A model generated the notes under the pieces. That model was given only the letters and a program-made list of their open reading frames with translations, had not been told where the DNA came from and did no database searches. A stretch of DNA of 42,813 nt from CAYYYP01 sp964475985 (GTDB taxonomy: Bacteria; Bdellovibrionota; UBA1018; CAYHWW01), in contig CAYYYP010000029.1 of assembly GCA_964475985.1 (NCBI GenBank), positions 1 through 42,813 of the forward strand. The letters run 5' to 3'. Position 1 is the first letter of the stretch, and each line of letters opens with the position of its first letter. Both the position numbers and the translations under genes were made by a program. Below, piece after piece: positions 35,718 to 42,813 of the stretch.

Positions 35718-36149
35718 TTATTCAAAACTCTTACGCTGACGTTTTTTTTCGCCGGTGCGGCGTTTGCTTTCTTTTCTTCGTTCGACACTACTGCGGGTTG
35801 GTTTGACTTTACGCCTTACCGCGGGCGCCTGCACTACGGTTTCCATAAGGAGTTTTAGTTTCTCTAAGCACTCTTCACGATTGCGCAGCTGATCGCGATA
35901 GATGTCGCTCGTAATGATGAGGTCACCATCTTGGGTGAGCCGCTTGGCGTACCGAGAAAAAAATCTCGCACGAACCTCAAGTGGTAAACAAGCGGTATTG
36001 ATAAAGTTCCAACGAAGTATCGCCTTACTGTTCACCTTATTGACGTTCTGCCCGCCGGGTCCGGAACTCCTTGCGTAGGAGAATTCAATTTCGGACAGGG
36101 GAATCTGGATAAAGGGGGTGACGACCAGTTGAGCGGAGCTTTGAGTCAT
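35718..36149 (-). CDS. arfB: Peptidyl-tRNA hydrolase ArfB (YaeJ)
   Basis: Codon-independent release factor that frees stalled ribosomes. From the ATG at 36149 it has 143 residues, with the catalytic GGQ at 32-34 in the GPGGQNVNKVNSK motif and a lysine/arginine-rich C-terminal tail (RRKESKRRTGEKKRQRK) that enters the empty mRNA channel. The start overlaps the stop of the upstream FAH-family gene by four bases (ATGA), so the two are translationally coupled. Confidence 0.93.
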   Translation of the reverse strand: MTQSSAQLVVTPFIQIPLSEIEFSYARSSGPGGQNVNKVNSKAILRWNFINTACLPLEVRARFFSRYAKRLTQDGDLIITSDIYRDQLRNREECLEKLKLLMETVVQAPAVRRKVKPTRSSVERRKESKRRTGEKKRQRKSFE

Positions 36150-36814
36150 GGCGCTTCTTTTACCGAAACTTGAAGCGAAGCCAATACATCGCTGCCGCAA
36201 TGCATTTCCGCCTTCACGACGTCATGGGCTTTCAGCACCCCTACGCCGGAAGGTGTGCCGGTAAAAATGATGTCACCGGCAGAGAGGGTGAAGATCGATG
36301 AAAGATAAGAAATGAGTTCGGGAATAGAAAAAATCATTTCTTTAACGCATCCCTTTTGTTTGAGGACATCGTTCACCTTAAGTTGAAAGGATAGTTCATC
36401 AAAGTTTTTCACCTTCGATGTCGGCACAAATGAGCCCAAAACGGCAAACGTATCGAATCCTTTAGCAATCGCCCAAGGCAATGCTTTTTGTTTCAGACGC
36501 TCCTGAATGTCCCGTGCGGTCACGTCAATGCCAATCCCGTAGCCTCCGATACATTGCAGCGCCTGGGCTGAGGTAAGGGTTTTGCCTCCATCTTTTAAAG
36601 CTACGACAATTTCGACCTCGTGATCTACCCGGTTGCTAGCCTTTGGAATCAGAATGGAACTCCCGGAATAACAGACGGCCGATACGGGCTTTAAAAAGAC
36701 TACGGGCTCCGTGGGAACGGCATTGCCGAGCTCTTTTGCATGCTCAGCATAGTTTCTGCCAATGCAAAAAATCGTGCGTAGCGGCAACGCAAGATCTGGA
36801 ATTTGAATCCACAT
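36146..36814 (-). CDS. Fumarylacetoacetate hydrolase family protein
   Basis: A 222-residue enzyme from the ATG at 36814, which has GGGGG about 7 bases upstream; a TTG at 36826 lacks a ribosome site. CIGRNYAEHAKELG (about 17-30), FLKP, the metal-site VDHEVEIVVALK and GIDVTARDIQ are hallmarks of the FAH fold, which holds a divalent metal with two Glu and one Asp. Size and motifs fit the YcgM/FAHD1-like acylpyruvase and oxaloacetate-decarboxylase group. Likely cytoplasmic. Confidence 0.88.
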   Translation of the reverse strand: MWIQIPDLALPLRTIFCIGRNYAEHAKELGNAVPTEPVVFLKPVSAVCYSGSSILIPKASNRVDHEVEIVVALKDGGKTLTSAQALQCIGGYGIGIDVTARDIQERLKQKALPWAIAKGFDTFAVLGSFVPTSKVKNFDELSFQLKVNDVLKQKGCVKEMIFSIPELISYLSSIFTLSAGDIIFTGTPSGVGVLKAHDVVKAEMHCGSDVLASLQVSVKEAP

Positions 36815-36913
36815 TTCTGCCCCCAATGAATTAAAATCTAAACGATATGGTAGCAGCCTAATATATAAGGCGCTTAAATTTACAGTTTTTTTGCGTGGTT
36901 CTTAAACGGACGC

Positions 36914-37645
36914 TTACCGCCGGCGTTCGCCAAAGAGGCGCAGGAGACTTAAGAACAAATTGATGAAATTCAAGTACAGCATAAGCGCACCGAAAATCGA
37001 TCCTTTTGCGGCATGATCGCCTGACTGGTCAGCCGTGACTGTCTGGAGCGCCATCGTTTTGATTTTTTGTGCGTCGTAGGCCGTAAGGCCCGCAAAAATA
37101 AAAACGCCACCCACCGCGAGGCCCATGCTCAGCGCATCACTTTGAATAAAAAGATTTGCCAGACCGACTAAAATCAAGCCCCAAAGGCCCATGCCTACGA
37201 AACTACCCACGCCTGCAAGACTCTTTCCGGTCACGCTTCCGAAAAGCGCGAGACCACCGAACATTCCGGCGGAAATGAAAAACACATGGGCAACGGAGCT
37301 CATGGTGTAAATGAGAAAAATCATGGAGAGGGTAACACCGTTGAGCGCAGCGTAAACCAAGAATCCAACCATGGCGGCAGGCGTTGAAAGTTTTTGGAAC
37401 ATTGCGGTCATTCCCATCACCAGCGCAAATTCTGCAATCATGACGCCGTAAAACATCCAACGGTTTTCAAAAAGCATTTTCATTGCGGTTTCTGATGACG
37501 CCATTTGAAATGATACAAGGCCCGTAAGTAAGAGGCCTAAAAACATCCAACCATAAGTTTTAGCGATGAAGCGCGATACGAGTGCCTGTTGATACGGCGC
37601 AAGCACGGGGGGATGGGTGATATTCGGCTGAAAGGGAGATTGCAT
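36914..37645 (-). CDS. Bax inhibitor-1/YccA family membrane protein
   Basis: A 243-residue protein with seven predicted membrane helices from the ATG at 37645 (AGAGGTCACTCATT upstream). YGWMFLGLLLTGLVSF, the central MIFLIYTMSSVAHVFFIS, and the C-terminal GLTAYDAQKIK with Asp residues near the exit of the pore are typical of Bax1-I proteins, which act as pH-sensitive calcium leak channels or modulate membrane protease quality control. Length is typical. Confidence 0.9.
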   Translation of the reverse strand: MQSPFQPNITHPPVLAPYQQALVSRFIAKTYGWMFLGLLLTGLVSFQMASSETAMKMLFENRWMFYGVMIAEFALVMGMTAMFQKLSTPAAMVGFLVYAALNGVTLSMIFLIYTMSSVAHVFFISAGMFGGLALFGSVTGKSLAGVGSFVGMGLWGLILVGLANLFIQSDALSMGLAVGGVFIFAGLTAYDAQKIKTMALQTVTADQSGDHAAKGSIFGALMLYLNFINLFLSLLRLFGERRR

Positions 37646-37806
37646 AATGAGTGACCTCTTAGAGAGTACTATGTTTGCAGAACGCAGCACGAACCGCAAC
37701 GGGATTTAAACCGTCACTCGCGCGCTATGGCACTCAGGTGCCTCTATAAAGGTTGAATCGGAAAAACATTCTTTATCCTTGTAAGCAAGAACGATATGCA
37801 GAAGCA

Positions 37807-38562
37807 ATGAAACATGACTTTCAGAATTTTCAAGTAGATCATATGACCCTTCTTCTTCAACCCCGTTTGTATAATGTGGCTTACGTGGTGTTCAAAATCA
37901 TCTTTGGAGTAAGGCCCGAGGATTTGCTTTATGAAAAACGCAAGGAGTGGGCACCGGGGCAGGGCGAGCAGTCCATGACCTTCGCAATTTGCCTGGGCAA
38001 AGGTGCTAGCCCCGATGAAAATTTGAACAAAACCATTGTGGCGGTCGTGCAGCCCAGTGAACCAAAAACTCAGTCATCACACGTTAGGCAAATGTTGAAC
38101 TCCCATAATTCAGCGGCGCAATGGCAGCACATTGCCTTAAGGACGCCCGATCTCCTCGCGTTCCATAAGTTCGCTTCGGAGCGGGGCATTCAGTTCATCA
38201 CACCGATCCTAAAAGATGATCACGATGACCTTATTCAAGTGTTTAGCGGTGAGTGGTATTTCCCAGGCATTCAATCCAGCGCCATGTTTTTTGAATTCCT
38301 TCAACGTAATCCCAGCGATGAAAGCATAAAGGCGCTAGAGAACCAGAATCGCGAGTCATGGTTCCGGGACAAAACCTTTCTTGGCCTTTATGGCGAAAAA
38401 GAGCGGGAATACCAAACTGGCAAAGTTACGCCCTTCATTAAATTCGAACTTTTTGAACGTATTGAAAAAGAAATCGGCGATAAGAAATTGTGGGAGATCA
38501 CCGATGCTGATCTTTTGAGGATTGAAGGCATCATGATGGAGAGTGCGCGGGGACAGGTTTAG
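37807..38562 (+). CDS. VOC superfamily protein, HPPD-related
   Basis: A 251-residue protein from the ATG at 37807; a TTG at 37753 extends it by 18 residues. Two vicinal-oxygen-chelate-like modules are suggested by VDHMTLLLQ near the start and WQHIALRT in the middle, with a late Glu in MFFEFLQR. These match the His-His-Glu iron site of 4-hydroxyphenylpyruvate dioxygenase-type enzymes. It is shorter than true HPPD (about 350 residues), and the specific substrate is unknown. The alpha/beta hydrolase follows 24 bases later and is probably co-transcribed. Confidence 0.68.
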   Translation: MKHDFQNFQVDHMTLLLQPRLYNVAYVVFKIIFGVRPEDLLYEKRKEWAPGQGEQSMTFAICLGKGASPDENLNKTIVAVVQPSEPKTQSSHVRQMLNSHNSAAQWQHIALRTPDLLAFHKFASERGIQFITPILKDDHDDLIQVFSGEWYFPGIQSSAMFFEFLQRNPSDESIKALENQNRESWFRDKTFLGLYGEKEREYQTGKVTPFIKFELFERIEKEIGDKKLWEITDADLLRIEGIMMESARGQV

Positions 38563-38586
38563 TCGCGATCTGCCCTAGGGGGAAAA

Positions 38587-39411
38587 ATGCATCTGAGTCG
38601 CTTTGGCGCGTCGTCGGAAACAGTAATTTCGTTGGTGCCTGGAGGCCCGTGCCTTCCTGGCTATCTAGGTGGCTTAAGGGATTTACTCAAAGGGACGTTT
38701 GGCGTCGATGAGATCGATCTGAGAGATTCGGTTCTTTCGAATAAAGGTCCGCCATTCTCCATAGAGTCCTATTTCGAAGATTTAAACCTTGCTCTGAAAA
38801 GTGAAGCCAAAGATAAAATACTCCTAGGCCATTCTGCGGGAGCGCTGATTAGTTTGGCCTACGTCGCGCAAGTTTCCCCGGATATCGATGGACTTATTCT
38901 ACTGAACCCGGGGCCATTGACGGAGCGTTCCCAAAAACTTTTCTTTGATCAGGTAAATTCTCGAAATAAAAAATTACGGCAAGGCTACGACGAAGATGTG
39001 GAAAGGCTTGAAGGGGAATTTAGTGTGGCGAAGGGGCCGCATAAAGCCGAGGCATTTTTGGCCCTAAACGAAATTTATTGGCCTGCTTATTTTAAATCCC
39101 TCTGCCGCCCCGACTCAGTTACTTTCCGTTTAGCTAAACCTGAAGCATTCGATCCAATATTCGCTGACTATCAAAAATGGTTTTCTGAAGGGACATTTCT
39201 AAAAGTCCTGGAAAAAATCGAGGTGCCAGTATTAATGATCCACGGCGATTTTGACCCAGTACCTCACCTAGAAACAAAAAGCCTACTTAGCGAGCGTATT
39301 AAAAATTTTCAATTTTCACTGATAGATGGCGCGGGACATTTTCCCTGGTACGAAGCGCCCAAGGATTTGCTGTCGATAGTGGAGCATTGGTTCCGTGAGT
39401 ACGTTCAGTGA
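38587..39411 (+). CDS. Alpha/beta hydrolase
   Basis: A 274-residue cytoplasmic serine hydrolase. The nucleophile is S83 (GHSAG), with acid D223 (HGDFDP) and base H251 (GAGHFPW). The oxyanion loop VPGGPCLPGYL (17-27) and overall layout fit proline-iminopeptidase-type hydrolases. It starts 24 bases after the VOC gene with AGGGGG upstream. The 10-base word GTTCAGTGAC is tandemly repeated across its stop codon and that of the convergent gene. Confidence 0.85.
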   Translation: MHLSRFGASSETVISLVPGGPCLPGYLGGLRDLLKGTFGVDEIDLRDSVLSNKGPPFSIESYFEDLNLALKSEAKDKILLGHSAGALISLAYVAQVSPDIDGLILLNPGPLTERSQKLFFDQVNSRNKKLRQGYDEDVERLEGEFSVAKGPHKAEAFLALNEIYWPAYFKSLCRPDSVTFRLAKPEAFDPIFADYQKWFSEGTFLKVLEKIEVPVLMIHGDFDPVPHLETKSLLSERIKNFQFSLIDGAGHFPWYEAPKDLLSIVEHWFREYVQ

Positions 39412-39425
39412 CAAAGTTCAGTGAC
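39403..39425. repeat. Tandem 10-base repeat across two convergent stop codons
   Basis: GTTCAGTGAC occurs at 39403-39412 and again at 39416-39425, separated by AAA. The stop codons of both convergent genes fall within the two copies. It looks like a small replication-slippage duplication. Confidence 0.6.
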
Positions 39426-40194
39426 CTCGACAACGGATGTCACTGGCAAACCACCGCTTACTAAGCTTGGCGTAGGAGCCGTCGTTGAGCATGAACTGAA
39501 GCTGCTGATCAAGGGCCGCTTTCAGCTCATGGTTGTTTTTTGAAACCACCATGGAGTTGATTTGCGGAATTAATATTTCTCCAATTTGTAACCCGTCTTG
39601 GCGGCGTGCCCTTATTGCTTCGACGGCTACAAATCGTTCGGTAACCCAAGCATCGGCGAACCCAGAAAGTAAATTTTGTAAGCCGTCACTTTCGCCAGGA
39701 AATGTTTTGACCGCTTTGATGCCCGGTATAGTTTTAAGAAAATCATAATAAACGGTGCCGGTAGCAACGGCGATCACTTTACCCACGAGGTCTTGCGCCG
39801 TACGGGGCCCACCGTGCATTGAGACCACGACCGCTCCTGTGCAATAGTGAGGTTGGGCAAACAGCGCAACTTTTTGTCGTTCTGGGGTAATGGCGTGAGA
39901 GGTTGCGATGAGGTCAAATCGATCCTCGGTCAGCCCGATCAGTAAACTATTGAACGGCTTAACAACCCATTCCGCTTTCAGTCCTAAGCGTTTGGCCAGC
40001 TCTTGGGCAAGCTCCACTTCGAATCCGGCAAGTTTGCCTCGCTTAAAAAAATTAAATCCCGGAGTTGCCCCATCGACGGCGATGCGAATGACTTTAGATT
40101 TTTTAATAGTTGTGAGGTCGCGCGCCTGACTTGCGAGTGGAAAAAGCGAAACCAGAATCCCGAAGATTAATATGGCGAAACGTATTTGCGTCAT
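39418..40194 (-). CDS. Periplasmic amino-acid-type solute-binding protein (SBP family 3)
   Basis: A 258-residue exported protein with signal peptide 1-24. IRIAVDGATPGFNF, then GKLAGFEVELAQELAKRLGL, FDLIATSHAITPERQK and VGKVIAVATGT are the hallmarks of family 3 binding proteins for polar amino acids. The permease and ATPase of an ABC transporter are not next to it, so it is an orphan here or serves a transporter encoded elsewhere, or acts as a sensor. The APC permease nearby is of a different type and need not be its partner. Confidence 0.88.
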   Translation of the reverse strand: MTQIRFAILIFGILVSLFPLASQARDLTTIKKSKVIRIAVDGATPGFNFFKRGKLAGFEVELAQELAKRLGLKAEWVVKPFNSLLIGLTEDRFDLIATSHAITPERQKVALFAQPHYCTGAVVVSMHGGPRTAQDLVGKVIAVATGTVYYDFLKTIPGIKAVKTFPGESDGLQNLLSGFADAWVTERFVAVEAIRARRQDGLQIGEILIPQINSMVVSKNNHELKAALDQQLQFMLNDGSYAKLSKRWFASDIRCRGH

Positions 40195-40300
40195 GAGCTC
40201 TCTGTAGCGGATAATTTAAAAAATCTCCATTTTATGATGGTCTCCCACAGCCTCATCGGGGATTACTTATCCGTACTCCAAATGCTTTGAGGGACCTATA

Positions 40301-40409
40301 CCTTCGGTGGATACTCTTGTAATTTGAGACGTACGCCTTAGGTCAATATTCTGTAATTTGAGTGACAGTTGCCTTGGGTCGATACTTCGTAAGCTAGTGG
40401 TCGTAAACG
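40301..40409. repeat. Three degenerate ~36-bp direct repeats beside the RAYT gene
   Basis: Units start at 40301, 40336 and 40372 and are 35, 36 and 38 bases long. Each begins CCTT-nGGT-nnATA, followed by GTAA and a TTGAG/TAGTG-like stretch. A more diverged copy may start near 40250. They end 8 bases before the transposase stop and may be REP-like targets of that enzyme. Confidence 0.55.
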
Positions 40410-40417
40410 GGAGGTCC

Positions 40418-40969
40418 TTACCCAAAGCCCATAAATGCTTTTAGTGAAACATGCCTTGGCCGGTATTCCGCAATCCCTAGGGCCTCTAACGTATTCTCCT
40501 GCACGTAGGAAAGTACTGAGCGAAGCTCCCTGCCCCAGGTAAGAAGGCGCGTAAAAACTAATGCATCCCAGAACTTGCCCTGGGGGTTTCCGCGGGTAGC
40601 GCAGGTCATAAGCCTTGCAATAAGGGCCGTTACGGAGCGTAAGAAGTTCTGGATCCCAAGCTTTGTTCTGCCGCGAATGATTAAGTGCAGGTGATTCCCA
40701 GCGTTAGCGCGTTCATAGATTTTTACGTGGAAACGTTTTGCCATGTCCGTGAGGATGGCGTCGATGGCCTTGGCTTGTTTTAGAAGAGATAGTTTTCCCT
40801 GGGCTTTTGTCGAACGCATAACGATGTGTAGCGGTCGTTTAGCGGAAAGGGGTCTAGCTAACTTTCGTTTGCCCTTAGGACTGTGTTCGCCCCCATGGAC
40901 GCCTTTACTTTGGTGCGTTTGTGTTGGGCCTAGGTCAAAGCAGAGTCGAGATGGTTTTTTGTGCGGCAC
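40418..40969 (-). CDS. REP-associated tyrosine transposase (RAYT, Y1/HUH)
   Basis: A 183-residue protein with the HUH metal motif in GNHLHLIIRG (HLH) and a downstream helix with a Tyr (VLSYVQEN) in the place of the nucleophile. The ARPLSAKRPLHIVMRS opening is typical of the IS200/IS605-related TnpA_REP group, which cuts single-stranded REP hairpins but usually does not move itself. The start is GTG at 40969 with no clear ribosome site; an internal ATG at residue 51 would remove the first motif. Degenerate repeats lie at its 3' side and a pentanucleotide region at its 5' side. Confidence 0.8.
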   Translation of the reverse strand: MPHKKPSRLCFDLGPTQTHQSKGVHGGEHSPKGKRKLARPLSAKRPLHIVMRSTKAQGKLSLLKQAKAIDAILTDMAKRFHVKIYERANAGNHLHLIIRGRTKLGIQNFLRSVTALIARLMTCATRGNPQGKFWDALVFTRLLTWGRELRSVLSYVQENTLEALGIAEYRPRHVSLKAFMGFG

Positions 40970-41438
40970 ACAAAAGGATTAGCATGGGGCAATATTATTT
41001 CAAGGCAGTTATAAGTATATAATGGTATTTTCACCGAAGTCTGGTCAGCGCCAATCATCTCGCCGGTGAACTAGCGCCGGTCCAGTCCAGTCCAGGCCAG
41101 CCCAGGCTAGTGCAATGTAATTTAGTTCAGCTTGGTTGATTTGAGTTAGATTCAGTAGGGTGAATTCAGATCAAATCAAATTTGATCGGTCATTGCAGTT
41201 CCGTCAGTTTAGCTAAGCTGAGCCAAACGCAATGCAATGTGGGCCTGGATCAGCTCTGTCCGCATGACCTGGCTCAGCTTACATCTGCTCAGCTTGGCGC
41301 AGCGGCATAACCCGGTTGAGTTTACGACAACTTTGGCTTACCAAGTTCAGCTAAAGTACGGCAAGCCAACTCGGCTCCACGTCAGTCCGCTCCGGCCAGC
41401 GCCACCGCTTAGTCCCGGCAGACCTATTGCCAGCACGC
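40970..41438. other. 469-base gap between RAYT and APC permease
   Basis: No supported gene. Its right three quarters are the pentanucleotide-periodic sequence described separately; the left part (40970-41040) is AT-richer and would hold the transposase promoter. Open frames in it are a by-product of the 5-base periodicity. Confidence 0.5.
41081..41410. repeat. Decayed pentanucleotide tandem repeat (YYNRR; TCCAG/TTCAG)
   Basis: It starts with three exact copies of TCCAG at 41081-41095. Read in fives from there, 22 consecutive pentamers to 41190 all have a purine at position 4 (16 A, 6 G) and 18 begin with T. The phase slips by two bases near 41203 (GTCAG, TTTAG, CTAAG, CTGAG...), and returns to the first phase from about 41311 to 41410. 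It looks like a heavily mutated satellite. It has no coding or hairpin explanation. Confidence 0.7.
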
Positions 41439-42797
41439 TCAATCTACCCGTGTTCTGCCCTTAGAAAAAAATGCGTACGCCGGCAGACCAAGCCCAATGA
41501 CTAGCAACCCCAGCAGCGTCTCGCGCCATTGCGTAAAAACGGTATTGATAAGCAGAAGAACTGATGCCCCCACAAAAATGATGGGTACCATAGGATAACC
41601 AGGTGTTCGATAACCGCCGCTACCCGTGCTGGACCCAAAATTTCCCGCTCTGAGTTTAAACAGAGAAAAGGCCACCAATGCGTAAAAAATCCATGATGCA
41701 AACACCACCGCATCCGTAAGCTGGTCAAATGTACCGCTAATAGCGAGAATTGCGGCAATGAACCCCTGGAACATCACTGCGTATACCGGGACCGAAGTTT
41801 TTCGATTTAGCACTCCAAGTTTCGCAAAAAAAATTCCGTCCCTCGCCATTGCGAAAGGAACCCTTGCACCTGCGAGCATGGAACCATTCATGGCACCAAG
41901 GGCCGAGATGATCATGGCTACCGACAAAAATGCGATTCCAGCATGGCCCAGAAAAGTCTGAGTGGCTTTGGTCGCCACCGAAATAGAATTTGGACTGAAG
42001 CGCGAATATGCACTCAGAATCTCTGAAGTAGGCAAAACTCTAAAGTACGCAATATTGATCAGAAGATATAGCGATAAGACAAGCAACGTGCCTAGCCCCA
42101 GTGCTAAGGGAATATTTTTTTCAGGTCTTTTAATTTCTCCGGCAAGCATGGGGAGGGCGTTCCAGCCATCAAATGCCCAGAGTGCCGCGAGCACGGCTTT
42201 ACCAAAAGAGCTTATTCCGGGAAAACCAAGGCCCCAAATAGGGGAAGTAGGGCCTGAATTTTGTTCAGACTTTAAAAAACAACCTAAAATCACAAAAACC
42301 ATAATCGCAATTTTTATGAGCGTGAGAAAAGTTTGAACTAGACCGCCAGTCCGCACACTTCGGCAATTTAAAATGGTAAAAATAAAAACCGTTGATACTG
42401 CGAATACGTTCTGCAAATCGTTAGATAAGCTCTCTCGGCCAAGTAATCCTAAAAAAAACGTTGAAGCCCCTACGGCGTAGGCCGCGATTGAACCAGGTGA
42501 GCCTATCCAAAACCGCATCCATCCGTACAGGAATGCAATTCTATCGCTATAAGCGTTGCGTAAAAAAACATATTCTCCGCCCGCTTCCGGAAACCTTGCC
42601 CCAAGCTCCGCGTAGGTCAACGCGCCCGCCAACGAGAGCAGACCCGCGCTAAGCCAAGCCACGATGACCCAAAGAGCCGTATGTACCGTATGCAGCATGA
42701 TCGTAGTCTTAAGAAATATTCCGGTGCCGATCATGCCACCTACCACTATTGAAGTGGCGTTGCTTAAACCTAGACTGCGTAAGAGAGTTGGTTTCAT
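41439..42797 (-). CDS. APC-family amino acid permease
   Basis: A 452-residue inner-membrane transporter with about 12 helices. The first helix has the substrate-binding GGMIGTGIF motif (20-28); AYAELGARFPEAGGEYVFL-type helix 2-3 features and the helix 6 motif ALWAFDGWNALPMLAGEIKRPEKNIP are typical of the L-type amino acid transporter/YfnA group. It probably takes up or exchanges neutral amino acids. The gene is complete, ending at the edge of the pentanucleotide repeat region with no terminator recognised. Confidence 0.92.
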   Translation of the reverse strand: MKPTLLRSLGLSNATSIVVGGMIGTGIFLKTTIMLHTVHTALWVIVAWLSAGLLSLAGALTYAELGARFPEAGGEYVFLRNAYSDRIAFLYGWMRFWIGSPGSIAAYAVGASTFFLGLLGRESLSNDLQNVFAVSTVFIFTILNCRSVRTGGLVQTFLTLIKIAIMVFVILGCFLKSEQNSGPTSPIWGLGFPGISSFGKAVLAALWAFDGWNALPMLAGEIKRPEKNIPLALGLGTLLVLSLYLLINIAYFRVLPTSEILSAYSRFSPNSISVATKATQTFLGHAGIAFLSVAMIISALGAMNGSMLAGARVPFAMARDGIFFAKLGVLNRKTSVPVYAVMFQGFIAAILAISGTFDQLTDAVVFASWIFYALVAFSLFKLRAGNFGSSTGSGGYRTPGYPMVPIIFVGASVLLLINTVFTQWRETLLGLLVIGLGLPAYAFFSKGRTRVD

Positions 42798-42813
42798 GGG
42801 CGATGACGTCTCA

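Noticed and set aside
40301..41410. Repeats near the transposase as a CRISPR array.
   Set aside because: There are no identical repeats with equal unique spacers, and no cas gene.
41237..41464. A 75-residue open frame in the pentanucleotide region as a gene.
   Set aside because: The frame follows from periodic low-stop sequence; there is no ribosome site or recognisable protein.
39418..42797. The binding protein and APC permease as one transporter.
   Set aside because: Family 3 binding proteins work with ABC permeases; the APC permease is a secondary carrier, and the genes are separated by the transposase and repeats.
1..42813. tRNA or rRNA genes, and insertion sequences with terminal repeats.
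   Set aside because: No T-arm GGTTCGAATC-type pattern, rRNA core sequence or DDE transposase was recognised by eye; tRNAscan would settle the tRNAs.

Overview
The window looks like chromosome from a Gram-negative, free-living bacterium. Many genes start with TTG or GTG, secreted hydrolases and lipoproteins are numerous, and the gene mix (subtilase with I9 propeptide, C39-like peptidase, M1 and M14 peptidases, short RecQ, ArfB, Bax1-I protein, small DUF proteins) would suit a Bdellovibrionota/Oligoflexia-like or other former deltaproteobacterial lineage. That assignment is an impression from gene content, not a phylogenetic result. No rRNA, tRNA or CRISPR array was recognised by eye.

Region 1 (1-7144) is visibly more G+C rich than the rest: a counted 60-base line at 4261-4320 has 35 G/C, against 26 at 12361-12420. 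It is a nitric-oxide module: a copper nitrite reductase gene that stops before its second cupredoxin domain (minus strand), two tandem NnrS-family membrane proteins, and a single-subunit quinol NO reductase (NorZ). A tyrosine recombinase follows at 5911-7113, and the composition changes just after it. This suggests an integrated accessory segment.

Region 2 (7198-13559) is the most unusual part. A [2Fe-2S] ferredoxin gene diverges from a tightly coupled row: a haem-oxygenase-like diiron protein (UndA/SznF type fold), three different ATP-grasp ligases, and an MFS transporter. Spacing is 1 bp, 11-bp overlap, 4-bp overlap and 16 bp. I read this as an undescribed small-molecule pathway: ATP-grasp ligases join amino-acid or carboxylate building blocks, the diiron enzyme oxidises one with electrons from the ferredoxin, and the MFS protein exports the product. 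The product is unknown.

Region 3 (13581-27661) holds membrane and exported proteins: DUF4010, a DUF2231-like protein, a PF07399-type Na+/H+ antiporter, M14 and M1 metallopeptidases, an alpha/beta hydrolase, a secreted subtilase, a c-type cytochrome, and several exported proteins of unknown function. A second copy of the subtilase 5' end encodes a free I9 propeptide. Strong hairpins separate several transcription units.

Region 4 (27772-39411) is mostly housekeeping or accessory: a multi-PAS histidine kinase probably starting at a CTG codon, an exported protein with a P-loop-like motif, a DUF1428 protein, RecQ, a C39-like peptidase, a lipoprotein, ArfB, a fumarylacetoacetase-family enzyme, a Bax1-I protein, a VOC protein and a second alpha/beta hydrolase.

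Region 5 (39418-42797) has an amino-acid-type periplasmic binding protein, a REP-associated tyrosine transposase (RAYT) with three degenerate ~36-bp direct repeats at its 3' side, a ~330-bp stretch of decayed pentanucleotide repeats, and an APC-family amino-acid permease.
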